Source: Benincasa hispida (lineage: Eukaryota > Streptophyta > Magnoliopsida > Cucurbitales > Cucurbitaceae). From it: DNA of 64,000 nt. The stretch spans positions 699,410 through 763,409 of the forward strand of contig NW_024063779.1 of the NCBI RefSeq assembly GCF_009727055.1, written 5' to 3'. Shown one piece after another: positions 37,196-48,729 of the stretch; the stretch's first letter is position 1, and every line of letters begins with the position of its first letter. The position numbers and the translations under genes are program-made. The notes beneath the pieces were generated by a model. The model worked only from the letters and a program-made list of their open reading frames with translations, made no database searches and was not told where the DNA came from.

Positions 37196-37575
37196 AAAAT
37201 ATTCTATCTCATATAAAGATATTCTATCTCATTCTTTCTATCAGTCTCAATATGATAACAATTGCAACGTATATCTTTAAAACTTAGTTGATTTTTTTTT
37301 TTGTTTCACTAGAGAAAATGCATTATCAATTGTAATTTTTGCTTTTCTAGGCCAAATAATATTTGCTTTTCCAAATCTTTAAATTAAATTTGCATAACCT
37401 GACATTGTATTAACTTTTACTTCCAACATTGTCAATTTGGAAAAATATTTTTTATTTGTAAGTATTATATGCATAGTTGCACAATCTGCCAAAATAGATC
37501 TTCATTGCTCATTCTTTTAGTCACTCAACATATGTAAATTGTCCATGATTCTTCATTAAAAAATAATAATTACAA
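37196..37575 (-). pseudogene. Ty1/copia protease-region fragment
   Basis: The minus strand reads, with frame breaks, HTILTNKKYFSKLT, then FGKANIIWPRKAKITIDNAF, then LSFKDIRCNCYHIET. This is the sequence that in copia polyproteins lies between the zinc knuckle and the pre-integrase domain. It is collinear with, and just N-terminal to, the fragment ending at 15,892 on the same strand. Confidence 0.75.
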
Positions 37576-37646
37576 TAAGAAAAACTTAGAATATAAAAGT
37601 TTAACCTTAAAAGAACATGAAAGATAGATAAAATACATAAGTATAA

Positions 37647-37679
<33 letters not shown>

Positions 37680-37839
37680 TAATTCTAAATATTCTCAAAA
37701 TCAAAAGAAGCCCTTGCTATGCCATCAATAGTACTGATCTTGGTAAACAATATAATATATGAACAAACATTATATCTTGGTATGATTGATGAATGTATGT
37801 CAGATATATATCAAATATGGTTATTGGATCAAAATACAG
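37576..37839. other. AT-rich spacer with a (TA)n microsatellite
   Basis: Holds ATATATATATATATATATAT at about 37,656-37,679. The 65-codon plus ORF starting at 37,719 gives an unremarkable hydrophobic sequence running into CACTA repeats. It is not supported as a gene. Confidence 0.45.
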
Positions 37840-38181
37840 GAGCAATTATAGGTAAAAACGTCAACATTGTTGATTTTTCTAAAAAAACCACAAACAAATT
37901 TCTTGACGTTTTTTAAATGTCAAGTTCACAAAATTTCTTGACGTTTTTTCCTTCTCAAGAATGCCCATATTCTTGACATTTTTGTCTGTGTTTCTTGATT
38001 TTTTTTTAAATGTCAAATTCATAAAATTTTTTGATGTTTTTTCCTTGTCAAGAATATGTATATTCTTGACATTTCAAACATGTCTGTGTTTCTTGACGTT
38101 TTTCAAATGTCGAGTGTCACTTTTTTTGACGTTTTAGAAAATCGACATTCTTGACACTGGCTTCTTTGATGTTTATAAAAA

Positions 38182-38216
<35 letters not shown>

Positions 38217-38265
38217 CATTCTTGACATTTAAAAAATGTCAAGAAACACTGTTTTTGTAGTAGTG
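37840..38265. mobile_element. One end of a CACTA transposon
   Basis: Ends with TTTTTGTAGTAGTG, whose complement CACTACTACAAAAA is the classic CACTA terminal repeat. The adjacent 400 bases are packed with TTCTTGACATTTTT/AAATGTCAAG subterminal repeats in both orientations, the same motif as in the complete element at 50,728-53,852. A 34-base poly-A run lies at about 38,182-38,215. The opposite terminus was not found, so this is a truncated copy. Confidence 0.75.
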
Positions 38266-40139
38266 TATATTTAATTTGAGTTCTAAGAGCATGCAAAAAT
38301 AAATTTTACAAAATAGGGTTTCAAACAACACATACCTTTGAAGAATTCCTCCAATCCAATCTGCTCCTCACGCTCTAAATCTACAGTAAACCACCAAGAG
38401 ATCTTCTCTATAATCTTAGCCTTGAATTTGAGTGGTGGAACTTAAAAATGGAATGAATTTGTAAAAGAAATATGAAAAGAGCTTTTGTGCAGAAACTGAC
38501 TTTCAACAATTCCAATTCTCAAATGTGAGAAAGTTAACGTGGTTTTAATCCTCTTCTGCATGTAAGCACTAAAGGAGAACTCCACTACTTCAATTGGATT
38601 AATTTAATGGGATAGGTGGAAGTATGGAGGTTAATCCACCTCTTACTTCAAAATTGTGGAAACCACTATCCTTTTAATTTCCAATTTTACATTTTATTTA
38701 ATTCAAAATTAAACAAAATTGAATATTCAATTTCTAAAATTTATTTTGAATTTTGAAAATTAATTTTATTTTAATTAATTAAAAAAATTTAAGTAATTAA
38801 ATAATAATTTAATATCAAATATTAAATTAATCACACGCCTAATTTTAAACATGAATCATATTCATGTGATTAGTATTAAAATCAATAGTTAAATATTATA
38901 AAATCTCTAATTTCTATTAATTTCGATAAATTAAACGTTTATTATATCGAAGATAATTATTCAAACCCTAATTTACAATTTGAACACTTTAAATTGAAAC
39001 CCTAAATTCAATTTGAACACTTCAAATTGAAATAATTTCAAAGTTGCTCATTTTACTAATCCAAGGTGTTGATGTTTTATGAGCTAGTAGACGGATCTTA
39101 TGAACCTACAGATCATGAGCTTCAACGATTTGAGATTAATTGGCTAAACTTTTTAGATCGAATTAATCAATATTCGTTAACTACCTAGTCACAGCACTAT
39201 AACTCGATAGTTGCACTCTCCTCACTCAGATATATTTATGTCCACTTGATTTAACCATAATTAGTAAGTCGACCCTTCACAACTTGTTTGTAATAATTAT
39301 TGGGTTAAATGATATTTTACCTCAAAATTACATCTTGCTCCTAAAGTTCCACTGGTCCTCTAATGAACAAATGGTTTGTGATTCAATCACTAAACTGAAT
39401 CCCTCTTGTGCCAATGAGAGGGTGTGGCCCCTTGTTTAAGACATGGATTCAGCAATTAAGAGAACAACCTTTCAACTATCCCTAAATCGGGTAGGTGTGA
39501 ATTCTATCTTGCACCCTATGTCCCCAGCTATCTATACCCGGTCTTACCCCTGACATGGGAGGCTTATTGAGCCGGTGCTATTGAGCCACCCCCCACCTAT
39601 GAAAATCTAAGAATAATCTCGAATAAATAGGAGTTCATAGTTAGCTCAAGATTAAGATCAAGTTACCTAGGTCATCTATTCGAAATAGTTAGTCTTAAAC
39701 AGTAAACAACGTTATAAAGTAAAAGTGATTTATTTCTTGGTCCGATCTTATGCAAACTCATTACATAGGACGCCCCCACTCCTCATGTCAATACATGAAC
39801 AAATCCGGATCACTTCGTTTGTAGTACCTTACAATAAATTGTAACACTACAGAGTGGGTCGCATCCGACAGTGTTACCAGAATAAGGCACCCAATCTTAT
39901 TCGTATACTATAGACCGTTTTGGCTATTTACTCGAACTTGATCCATCTTTATGTCTCTACATAAAGTTCAAGTATTCATATAATAGCCATGGGTCTTAGT
40001 TTATTGGATTTAGTCTTTACAAGTGCAGTTTACAAATTCAATAACAACTTTATTGAAAAAAATGTTGAATAACATTTTTATTGATAATAGAATATGTTTA
40101 ACTTTACAAACTACGAGTTTTAGGACATACAACCCAACA
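38266..40139 (-). mobile_element. Solo LTR of the 1.9-kb family next to copia gag
   Basis: Ends …GAGTTTTAGGACATACAACCCAACA at 40,139 and carries the family's conserved blocks (ATCATGAGCTTCAACGATTTGAG, CCCTCTTGTGCCAATGAGAGGG, GGCACCCAATCTTATTC). The left end abuts the CACTA terminus, and the first base or two of the LTR may overlap it. No target duplication is readable. It separates the copia gag fragment from the protease fragment. Confidence 0.78.
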
Positions 40140-40535
40140 ATAACAACACTTTTGCACTGATTTTAAATAATGTGAAGTTGTAATCACTTATTGATTTAAA
40201 ATCTTGAAGCCTCAAATGCATCCATACATATCAAGCTTTATGAAGAATAACCATTTTTTAGTGACCATATCTTTCTTTCAAATTCTTCCATAAGATATGG
40301 GGACTTTTTACTGTTAGATATCCCATCTTCAATCCGTCTCATAGATGATGACGAATGAAAATCATGGCTTTTGTCTTTTCCTGATTGGATGTCATAATCT
40401 CTTATTTAATTATTTCTCCAAGGTTTATGGCATCCAGGTGTATTCCAACATCAAACATCCATGACAAATAATTATTACCATTAATGTCAAGGGCTGCAAA
40501 TTCTAGTTTTGTAAGATTTTTCATGATAACAATAT
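40140..40535 (-). pseudogene. Ty1/copia gag fragment
   Basis: The minus strand gives KNLTKLEFAALDINGNNYLSW, then VGIHLDAINLGE, TSNQEKTKAMIFIRHHL and further C-terminal gag with stops. This is the N-terminal part of the UBN2-type copia gag. With 37,196-37,575 and 12,612-15,892 it forms one collinear polyprotein, gag to RNase H, on one strand. Confidence 0.85.
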
Positions 40536-40539
40536 CACA

Positions 40540-41880
40540 TGTTGGGTTTTATGCCCTAAAACTCATAGATAGTGAATGTAATTAAATGATCGTCATTAAT
40601 AAATAATTATTAATATTTTTCTCAATAAGTGTTATTGATGTTTTATTTAGTTTTATCTTATTAATCCTAAAATCCAATAAACTAACATCTTAGGCTGTCT
40701 TATGAGTCTTGAACTGCATGTAGAGACATATAGGGATCAATGTTCAAGATACAGCCTAAAGGGTCTATAGTATAAGTGTAAGGTTGGGTACTTTATCCTA
40801 GTAACACTATGGATATGACCCACTATGTATTTGATACAAACGCAGTGATCCAACGCGTTCATGTAAGAGACATGCGAGTAGAGGTATCCTGGGCAATGAG
40901 TTTGCACAAGACCAAATCGTGAAATAGTAACCACTAGATGTAACTCCGTTGATTAGTTACGTTTCTATTTCAATAGGATGACCTAGGCAACTTAGTCTTA
41001 CTCTGAGTATATCATGAACTCTTGTTCACAAAGGGATTATTCTTTGATTTGTATGGGTGAGAGTGACCAGCTCACCGACTCAATATGCTTACCATTTTGG
41101 GATAAAACTGAGTGAGTAGCTGGAAACATAATCATACAAGATGGATTTCACTCCTTCCCGACTTTAGGGTAAGCAGATGAGTGTTCCCTTAAGGAGTGTC
41201 TCCGAAACTTGAACAGAGGGTCCTACTCTCTCACTAGCCTGAGAAAGTTTTTTGTTTAATGGTTGGACCATAAACAGGTTGTTCATTAGAGGAGCACTAG
41301 TACTTAAGAATGTAGAGGTAACCTAGAGGGTAAAACGATAATTTGACCCAGTTGGTGTTACGAACACTCGTGAAGGACTAACTTGTTGTTATTGGTATAT
41401 ATTCATGGACACAAAAACATATTTGTAGTTTGTGGGTCTTTAGTGAAGTGTACCCACAATTAATGAATATTGATTAATTTGGTTAATGAGTTTAGCCAAT
41501 TCATTTCACATCATTGTAGTTTCTGATCTGCAGGTCCATTAGGTCCCCTTTCTAGCTTATAAAGGGCATTGAGGTAATTTGTCATTGAATTGAATTTGAA
41601 ATATTCAAATTCAGAATTAGGAACTTTTAAATATATGTTGATAAATTTTAATATAAAGTTTAATTTTAGACTTTATTATTAATTTTGGATATGATTCAAA
41701 AATAATAAATGAGAAAACAAAATATTTGAAAGGAGTTCAAATATTAATTTAATATGAATAAGATTCATATTGAAAACTATATGTTAAAAATAATGTGTAT
41801 TGGATGTGCATTAAAACTATAGGTTAAATGAGAAAAATATATTTGAATATGATTTCTTTGTATCCAGAATTTGAATTTTA
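40540..41880 (+). mobile_element. Plus-oriented LTR of the 1.9-kb family, 3'-truncated
   Basis: Opens TGTTGGGTTTTATGCCCTAAAACTCATAG and follows the family through GAGAGTGACCAGCTCACC and the GTAGTTTCTGATCTGCAGGTCC block. After about 41,600 it becomes AT-rich and the normal 3' end (…CCTTCCGC…CA) is absent, so the right limit is approximate. The minus ORF at 40,737 is a chance frame. Confidence 0.75.
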
Positions 41881-42002
41881 AAATTTAAAATGCAGAATCG
41901 TATTAAATAAAGAAAAAAAAATTAGAAATACAGTATGTCATGTTATAAACTTAATTCAACTTTTTTTAAAAAAATAAAATAAAATACGTATTATAAATTA
42001 AA

Positions 42003-42186
42003 GGGAGATTTTCAAAAATAGAAAAATAAGGAAAACTATTTGCACAAAAAAAAAATTAATCTTCTTTCATAGAGACTGATAGAGGCTAATAGAAGTCTAT
42101 TTGTGTCTATCAGTATTTTTTTTTTTTTGTTTTGCTATTTTTGTAAATAATTTGATATTTTTTCTATCTGTGAAAATTTTCTTAAA
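42003..42186. mobile_element. MITE related to the foldback element at 35,555
   Basis: Left GGGAGATTTTCAAAAATAGAAAAAT and right TTTCTATCTGTGAAAATTTTCTT are complementary terminal repeats. The centre has GAGACTGATAGAGGCTAATAGAAGTCTAT and a T-run. About 185 bases, no coding. Confidence 0.65.
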
Positions 42187-42874
42187 CTAAATTAGGTTAA
42201 ACTCCAAGTTTAGTCCCTATGATTTGGATAAAGTTAAAAGTTAGTCCATATGATTTTAAAATTTAGAATTTAATTCCTATGGTTTAACTTACTCCAAACC
42301 AAAATTTCAACTTTTTCTACCAATTACATAATATTACAAAACAATAATTTAGTATCAACTGATAATTTAGTGGGTAACTACAATTAGTTTACAAAATGTT
42401 TATATTATAATTAAATTTCCAAATTATGCTACCAAACATGTATCTAAAAACATGAAATATAACTCTATTTTTATTTAATCACTTTTTTTAAAATTTTTGT
42501 TTTGAGATTTTTTACGAAACAAGTCCAAACACGTATCTGAAAACCTGAAATACAATTCTATTTTTATTTAATCATGTGTTTATAAATCTCTGTTTGAGAT
42601 TTTTTACCGGTAAAAAATCCTAAGTTGCCTATGTTATTTATGAATTTGACACATGAAGGTATCATGGGATGGGGGCCATATGGTAAGTGGAGAGCCATCA
42701 CTTCACACCTTTGTTACACTACTTCCAGCATTTCTTCCTTCACATCATACCCTACCTCCAAAGTAGATAAGTTCCAATGCATTTCTTCTAAGATTGAGAT
42801 TAAAATAATAGAAACAATAATAATTATTATAAGTGTAGAACTGCATTTCTTTAGTTCACTGCTAAATATATAGC
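42187..42874. other. AT-rich region with a ~110-bp direct duplication
   Basis: CCAAACATGTATCTAAAAACATGAAATA… at about 42,430 recurs as CCAAACACGTATCTGAAAACCTGAAATA… at about 42,530. Each copy is followed by TTTTATTTAATCA and TGTTTGAGATTTTTTAC. The start resembles the AGTTTAGTCCCTATGATTTGG family common in plant repeats. The 82-codon ORF at 42,625 is not supported. Confidence 0.5.
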
Positions 42875-42882
42875 GATGGAGA

Positions 42883-43277
42883 TTTTTTTTTTTTTTTTTT
42901 TTTGGAATAGGTAATATTATTATACAACAATAAGAGGATCCCACAGCTCGGTTCAAGGCACCACAACAAGTAAAATAACAACAAAGACCGAACTCTTAAT
43001 AGAACCAAAGATCAAAAGTCATAACAAAAGAAAACATAATAACGGTCTAGAGAAACAGTCATAAGTCAAAACAAAACCCACAAACAGTAGGCAACACCCA
43101 AAGAAACAAAAGACCGAACACAAAGAAATAAATAACATTAATAAAACTAGAGAAGAACAAGAAGATCAACCCGTCAAGAAACAGCACGAGCACGAACCAT
43201 AGAGACAATAAGATGAAATAAAGCAAACGTCGTCCTTGAACGACCTTCATGCAGCTGACGATTCCTCTTGTACCAGA
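42883..43277 (-). mobile_element. 5'-truncated LINE insertion
   Basis: A 21-base poly-T (the poly-A tail read on the minus strand) at 42,883-42,903 is followed by about 375 bases resembling a LINE 3' end (minus-strand RNRQLHEGRSRTTFA just inside the truncation point). It is flanked by GATGGAGA at 42,875-42,882 and 43,278-43,285, a perfect 8-bp target duplication extendable with one mismatch. This is the signature of target-primed reverse transcription. Confidence 0.8.
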
Positions 43278-43285
43278 GATGGAGA

Positions 43286-44336
43286 GTTAATTTGATAATG
43301 TATGTCTTTGCCTATTAAGTAGTGCTCAATTTTACAGCAAAAAGATGTGTTAATTAGTTAGTATGCTTTAAAGATATAATTGATAATTATATACAATAAT
43401 TTGAGCATACTTTTAAATATGCTACTTTTCTTCTTCTTTTCATTTTTCAAATAATTTTTACTATTTAAAAAAAATTGAGATAATAGGTGGTATATAATAG
43501 AACAATGTATGAAAAATAAAAATGAAAAGGCCAAAAAAGGGAAGGCAACGGGGCCACCTCCTTTGATTTTATATGATTCACCATTTCTCCTCTTTTTTCG
43601 ATTATATTTTTTCTAATAAAAACCATTTTATGATCTTCGGATAACATAATAAGTCTTTAAAATATTTAAAATTTCCAATGATAAAAGCTAGTCAATGTAT
43701 TTAAAAGTGCATTTTGTTGTTTTTCTTTTAAAAAAAATATTTCATAGATTATTTTTTATACAATGAGAATATTGATTCATCTCTTGTAAGTATTAATGTC
43801 CATTATAACAAAAATTTTAATACTCTAATTGCACCAGCAATCCAAATTCATAAATTTAATTCAATACAATCAAAAGCTTAAAGTAGGTTTAAAAAAATGT
43901 ATACCATGAAAACATTGAGAAACATCTTGATGAGAATATCTAAGAAGGTAGATATTTCTTAAAAGAATTTCCAAAATATAATTTTTTAAAAACTATTTAA
44001 ATTAAGAAAGATGCATTTCACTAGTGAAGATCTCTTACATTATATTATGTTCACCTACGAAGGTAGATTAATGTTTACTTGTCAACTTTATAACTCAACT
44101 CTTCAACCAAATGGTAAAAGGTTAGAATTTGCTATTGAAGTAAAATAGAAAGAAAAAATGTTGACTTGTTGACAGAAATTTAATACCTTTGCTTACAAAA
44201 CAAAACAAAATAAATAAAACAAAAAACTAAAGGGGGAAAAAAAGAGTGGACAAGAATCATACTTGCTTGAAATAATCTCAAACGGCCTTATCCAAAAGTA
44301 GCCAAAACTGAGAAAGCAATCAGAAGAAAAACAGAG
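43286..44336. other. Intergenic region upstream of the RING-H2 gene
   Basis: AT-rich, with no repeats or genes recognised. The minus ORF at 43,465 is not convincing. The last ~100 bases before 44,337 become purine-rich and probably include the promoter. No clear TATA box was found at a credible position. Confidence 0.4.
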
Positions 44337-44782
44337 GCAGAGAGAGAGAGACAGAGACAGAGAGGTTGGGATTCTGTTTGGGGTGCCACCGCACGTTAGC
44401 TCTTCGAGAAGAAGAATCTCATCAAAATAGCTCTTCTTTTTTCACCGTTTCAGACTTTTTGCCGCCATTTCTGACACTAACTTTCTTCGACCGTTCGATA
44501 AGAAAATCTCCCATTTCCAGTGCCCCCCCTTCATGGACCCACCGCGACAACGATTCCAATGACCAAAACAACCAACTGTCTTCTTCTCCTTCCATCCACT
44601 TCAACTTTCTTCACTGTTTTCCCCAATTCCCTTTTCAGTCACCTCCAATAACCCATATCACGATTCTTCTTCCTCTTCTCCTTTTTCTTCTTTTCGATTC
44701 GATTTCCCCACGATTCCCCTTCTGATTCAGTCAATTCCTGGGATTTTTCCAGTTGGAGTTTTGAGATTTGAGAGATTTGGAG
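44337..44782 (+). other. Probable 5' leader of the RING-H2 gene with a GA-rich tract
   Basis: Starts with a GAGAGAGACAGAGACAGAGAG tract (44,340-44,363), then changes to pyrimidine-rich sequence (TTCTTCCTCTTCTCC) typical of plant 5' leaders. A 119-codon frame from 44,366 to 44,725 overlaps it. Its Ser/Pro/Phe-rich product looks like translated leader, but as an upstream ORF it could reduce translation. The true start codon is at 44,783. Confidence 0.5.
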
Positions 44783-45716
44783 ATGACGGGTTCTGGTATG
44801 AACTTGATTACCACTGTTATTGGGTTTGGAATGAGTGCTACATTCATAGTGTTCGTCTGTACAAGAATCATCTGTGGTCGACTTCGTTCGGCTCAATCCA
44901 GTACCCCCAGTTATGAGATTGAATCCAGGGTCGATCTTGAGCAGCAGGTAAGCAGTAATGTCATCTCTCTTAATCTGGATCTGCACAGTGTGTCTTTAAT
45001 TTACTTCTAGATCATGAATTCCATTACAGTAGAGTGATGTGGCCAAGGATTGGAATGGTACCATTGTTCTAGGCATCTATATGTCAAAATGATGAGCCTC
45101 TTGGTTCTTTATGTTGTTTGATGCCAGCCAGAGTCCCGGGCGAGTGGTCTCGAACCGGTTTTCATAGCTGCTATACCGACGACGAAGTTCGACCGAGAGG
45201 CTTTTAGTTCTGTAGAAGATGCTCAGTGAGTACAGCTTTCAGTTCATTAGAATATTAATTGCAGAAGAATAGATAGTTAGGCTTACAGTTTTGTAGAAGA
45301 TGTTCAGTGACTGATAGATAGATAACCTGACCCACTAAAACTATGGTTCATTGTGCTCCACTTTCAGGTGCTCAATCTGTTTGGGTGAGTACGAAGAGAA
45401 GGAAGTACTGAGAATAATGCCCAAATGTGGTCACAGTTTTCATCTCACCTGCATTGATGTATGGCTGAGAAAGCAATCTACATGCCCAGTCTGCAGGCTG
45501 CCATTGCAAGACTCCTTTAGAACAAAACCTGCAAGACCAATGACAGTGAGCAGAGATCAGTCTTTTGATGGTTCTGAGATTTCAACTGATCATCACTCTC
45601 AACACTGGCTTCTACCTGGCCCCAACCGTTCGGAGGGCAACACAAGCAACCAATCACACCTTCAACCCATTCCAGTAAACCCCTCAGTTCAAAGAGAGAT
45701 GGAAACAGTACAATGA
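44783..45716 (+). CDS. ATL-family RING-H2 E3 ubiquitin ligase (3 exons, 203 residues)
   Basis: Exons 44,783-44,947, 45,128-45,225 and 45,368-45,716, with GT-AG introns and in-frame joins. Residues 7-30 (NLITTVIGFGMSATFIVFVC) form one membrane segment. A short basic stretch and a linker with the conserved GLEPV…IP…F sequence follow, then the RING-H2 domain: C89, C92, C108, H110, H113, C116, C127, C130. The spacing C-x2-C-x15-C-x-H-x2-H-x2-C-x10-C-P-x-C and the PKCGHSFHLTCIDVWL core are those of Arabidopsis Toxicos en Levadura (ATL) proteins. These act as membrane-anchored E3 ligases that recruit an E2 through the RING. The C-terminal 70 residues are hydrophilic and Ser/Gln-rich. Which ATL subgroup is uncertain. 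A TTG at 44,768 could extend the frame but ATG 44,783 is the sensible start. Substrate unknown. Confidence 0.9.
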
Positions 45717-48015
45717 TATTATAAATTAGCTTCACTGCTGGATAGGTAGGAGCACGATTACACAATTGGATATCCCATACTTCTGTACAAATCATTATTT
45801 CTATATTCTTTTGCATTGGGTAGTTTAGATTTCGGCTTCCTCAACCAATGCAATGAATTCTCATAACGTTGTGGATATCTCCTTAAATTTCTGCCTCATT
45901 CAACATATATCAAATGGAAGTTTGGCAGAAACTTGCAGCAATGTAGATTTTTCCTGGTGCTTAAACCAGGATATTGAATCAAGTTGATGCAGAAACTTCC
46001 ACACGATCTAGACAGTTCTTGCTTGCACAAACATTTAAAAGTTTTGAGATTAAATTAGCCTAACTCTCTAAGTTTTAGTTGTCAAGATATTTACCTATGC
46101 AAAACAACGTGAAATATCTTAATAAAATATCACATTCAAGGGAAATTTTGGCAACTTGCATTGCAACTCTTTCGGGAAACTAAAATAAGCCACATAGATA
46201 TTAAGGATCAAGGTGGCCTTGCAATCTCATTAAACCGATAGTTTACATCAGCCATTTCTATTGTGTGGAACTGCTACAGCCATGAAAGAAGCTTATAAAA
46301 CACAGGGTCTAAATCAAGAAAATGTATTGTACTATTCAAAGCACGCAATCGAGACTACATGGACGAAGAAAAACTAAACGGAAGCATTAATAAGTTAAAA
46401 TCTTTTTAGTCCCCCAAAACTGACTTTGGAGTGGGCGAGGTATCTTTGGGAGATCGGTGGAGTGGGCCATGAGCATAATGCAATGAGTGAGACTCCAATA
46501 CCCGACTATGCAATACAATTACAGAAGATAAAACCAGAACAGAGACGTCAACCTCAGCCTGTGTAGCAGTTGATCGTGTTCCAACACCCTGCCGATTTCT
46601 GTGTGCAAAAAAATATTAGCTTTGATGTTGTCGCTTCAACGATGCTATCCTTTCATCACACCATGGGGAAAACGAAATAGCACAAAATTGATAACATATC
46701 GAGACTTGACGAAGGCACGGTCAAGCCCTGTAGCACTGATACAGCCCAGACCTCTGGCAAAAGGGCTCACTTGGAAATCTAATTCTCAAAGAAACTGGCA
46801 AGAAACCTTAAATGACACATAGACCCTCGTTGAATTACTCTTCAGCCTTGATATTGGCATTGAGATTCCATGCACCTTCAGTTCCCTCTATAAATCCTAG
46901 TTGTCATCTCCATCACTATATAGAGGGCAGATTATCAGATCGCATAAAAACAGATGAATCAAAATGAGAAGTCTGGATAAAATGCTACACCTCCTGTTTG
47001 ATGCTCTCAGAAAATTCAAACCCTATTTGAAGTATCTTTCTATAAAACTATGTCCATGCTTTCCTTTTTATCTTCTGATTGACCAACGTTGCCTTAATAA
47101 CTTCTATGAATCAAGAAATCTGAGTTTAAGCCCTTCTTATATCAATCAAATTGATAGAACTTGCAACAAAAACTAAAGGGTGAGAAGGAAACAAGAGAGA
47201 ATAGCTTTACTTTGAAACCTTTTTCACAAAGAAAACCGAGTTAGCCTTTCTTAAATTAACCAAATCAACAACATTTTACCACTAAAAACTAAACGGTAGA
47301 AAGGAAACATAAGAACATGCACCAAGAAACTTGAGTTGAAGACTTTTCTTAAATTAACCAAATAAATCAAAATTAAGCAGAAAAAACTAAGGGGCAATCT
47401 GGGAGCTAGTTTGAAAATCAAATTGGCTTAAAGGTTGATATTATTTTTCGGTGATTTTAAAAAAGAAGAATAACTCCAGTTGTTTTAAAATGCATTAACA
47501 TCCATGTAAAAACACAAAAGATACAAGTTAATAGAACTTCTAAGTAACAGCCATCCAAATGTGTTTTCACTAAAGCTTTGTTCTATAAGGCAAGAAGTTG
47601 TTTCCTCATAATAACTCGGAAACAGATATTAACTTCTCAATGACACCAATTAATAAATGGAAAGATTAAACATATAAACTAGAATTAAAGCAATGGATGC
47701 AGATAAGGATGACTAGAGAAGTATACGAGACCTCACGACTTGCTGAAATGCCAGAAATCCAAAACTTAATAACAGTTAAACATGAACATTGTGAGAACAA
47801 GAATAAAGCTTTTTGTATCATATATATGCAATTACCTTTGAAGGCTAGTGGAAGTGTTGAACTTCCACAACAGCACTTAATTTACAAACTCAGTAGGACA
47901 ATTGTGTCATAAATTATGTAAAGATCATCACAAACAATACTCTCACGGGGTTTCAAATTTCGATAAGCGTAAGGTTCCGAAGGAGGCAAAGAATGTGCCC
48001 AGTATGTTCCTCATG
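45717..48015. other. Region between two convergent genes
   Basis: Holds the 3' leader of the RING-H2 gene (to about 45,900). 46,390-46,600 and 47,930-48,015 are less AT-rich and may be untranslated exon sequence of the minus-strand gene. No open frame longer than 73 codons has any recognisable content. No repeats stand out. ORFs at 46,601, 46,964 and 47,697 are judged non-coding. Confidence 0.4.
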
Positions 48016-48729
48016 CTAAATTGCTAATCCAACCAAAAGGGCTCCGATTGCCTCAATTTCAAGTTCCACTCCAGAATGCTAATTGAAGAATCAAAAGCTG
48101 ATAGCAATGGTGATAACATAAATTGAAATGTTCAGAGCCTCACCAGAATGCGAGTAAATTCTTCCATCTCGATTTTCAAACTCGGCCACGTCTCTGCCTC
48201 ACGCATGAAACTGGGAAATGAGGTCCAAGGCCCGCAATCTCTCAACATGAGGATCGAAACCCTTGGGTGTCGCAGTAAACCTATTATCACGATGCACTCG
48301 TCTTTCCTCCGCCATAGCCGCTGCCGAGGGCGATAGTTGGCGCTTTACCCGCTTGTTCTTAATAAAACAATCCTTCATCTTCTCCTCAACCATTTCAATA
48401 GTGCCCTTGGAATCGTGCTCAGCGTCAGCATCATCGTCGTCGCCGACCTGCATCGGCTCGTTGCCGTCGTCGTTGAAGGCGGCGCTGGTTGCAGAGGAGA
48501 GGGAATTTTCGTTGATGGAAGGGCGAGGAAGAGGAAGAGACTGGGAGAACTGAGTTTTAGAGAGGAAAAGGGAGAGGTTGAGGTTGGCCTGGTGGAGAGA
48601 ATTATAGATTTGAAGGAGATGGGTTGGGTTAGAGGAAGAAGGAAGCTGCTTGGCCATGAAGGATGCTTGCTCTAGCGATAGTAAGAGGTCGGACAATGAA
48701 GGTGTTGCCCCTTCTGCCATGGCTTCCAT
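48016..48729 (-). CDS. Small acidic Ser-rich plant protein, function unknown; apparent frame slip near the end of exon 1
   Basis: The ATG at 48,729 opens 176 codons to a stop at 48,199. The N-terminus (SLSDLLLSLEQASFMAKQLP…HLLQIYNSLHQA) looks helical. An acidic stretch GDDDDADAEHD and a basic KNKRVKRQLSP follow, the latter a possible nuclear signal. I do not recognise the family. Just before the stop, the +1 frame reads MREAETWPSLKIEMEEFTRIL and runs to a clean GTGAGG donor at 48,143. A 65-base intron with a TTAG acceptor leads to a second exon (48,078-48,016) that reads in the same frame and ends SGVELEIEAIGALLVGLAI-stop. So either the gene has a one-base insertion in the TTT at about 48,211-48,213, or two C-termini are made. 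Both span coordinates are given here: the short form ends at 48,199. Confidence 0.65.

Noticed and set aside
48263..48675. ORFs of 96 and 112 codons on the plus strand
   Set aside because: Antisense shadows of the minus-strand acidic-protein gene.
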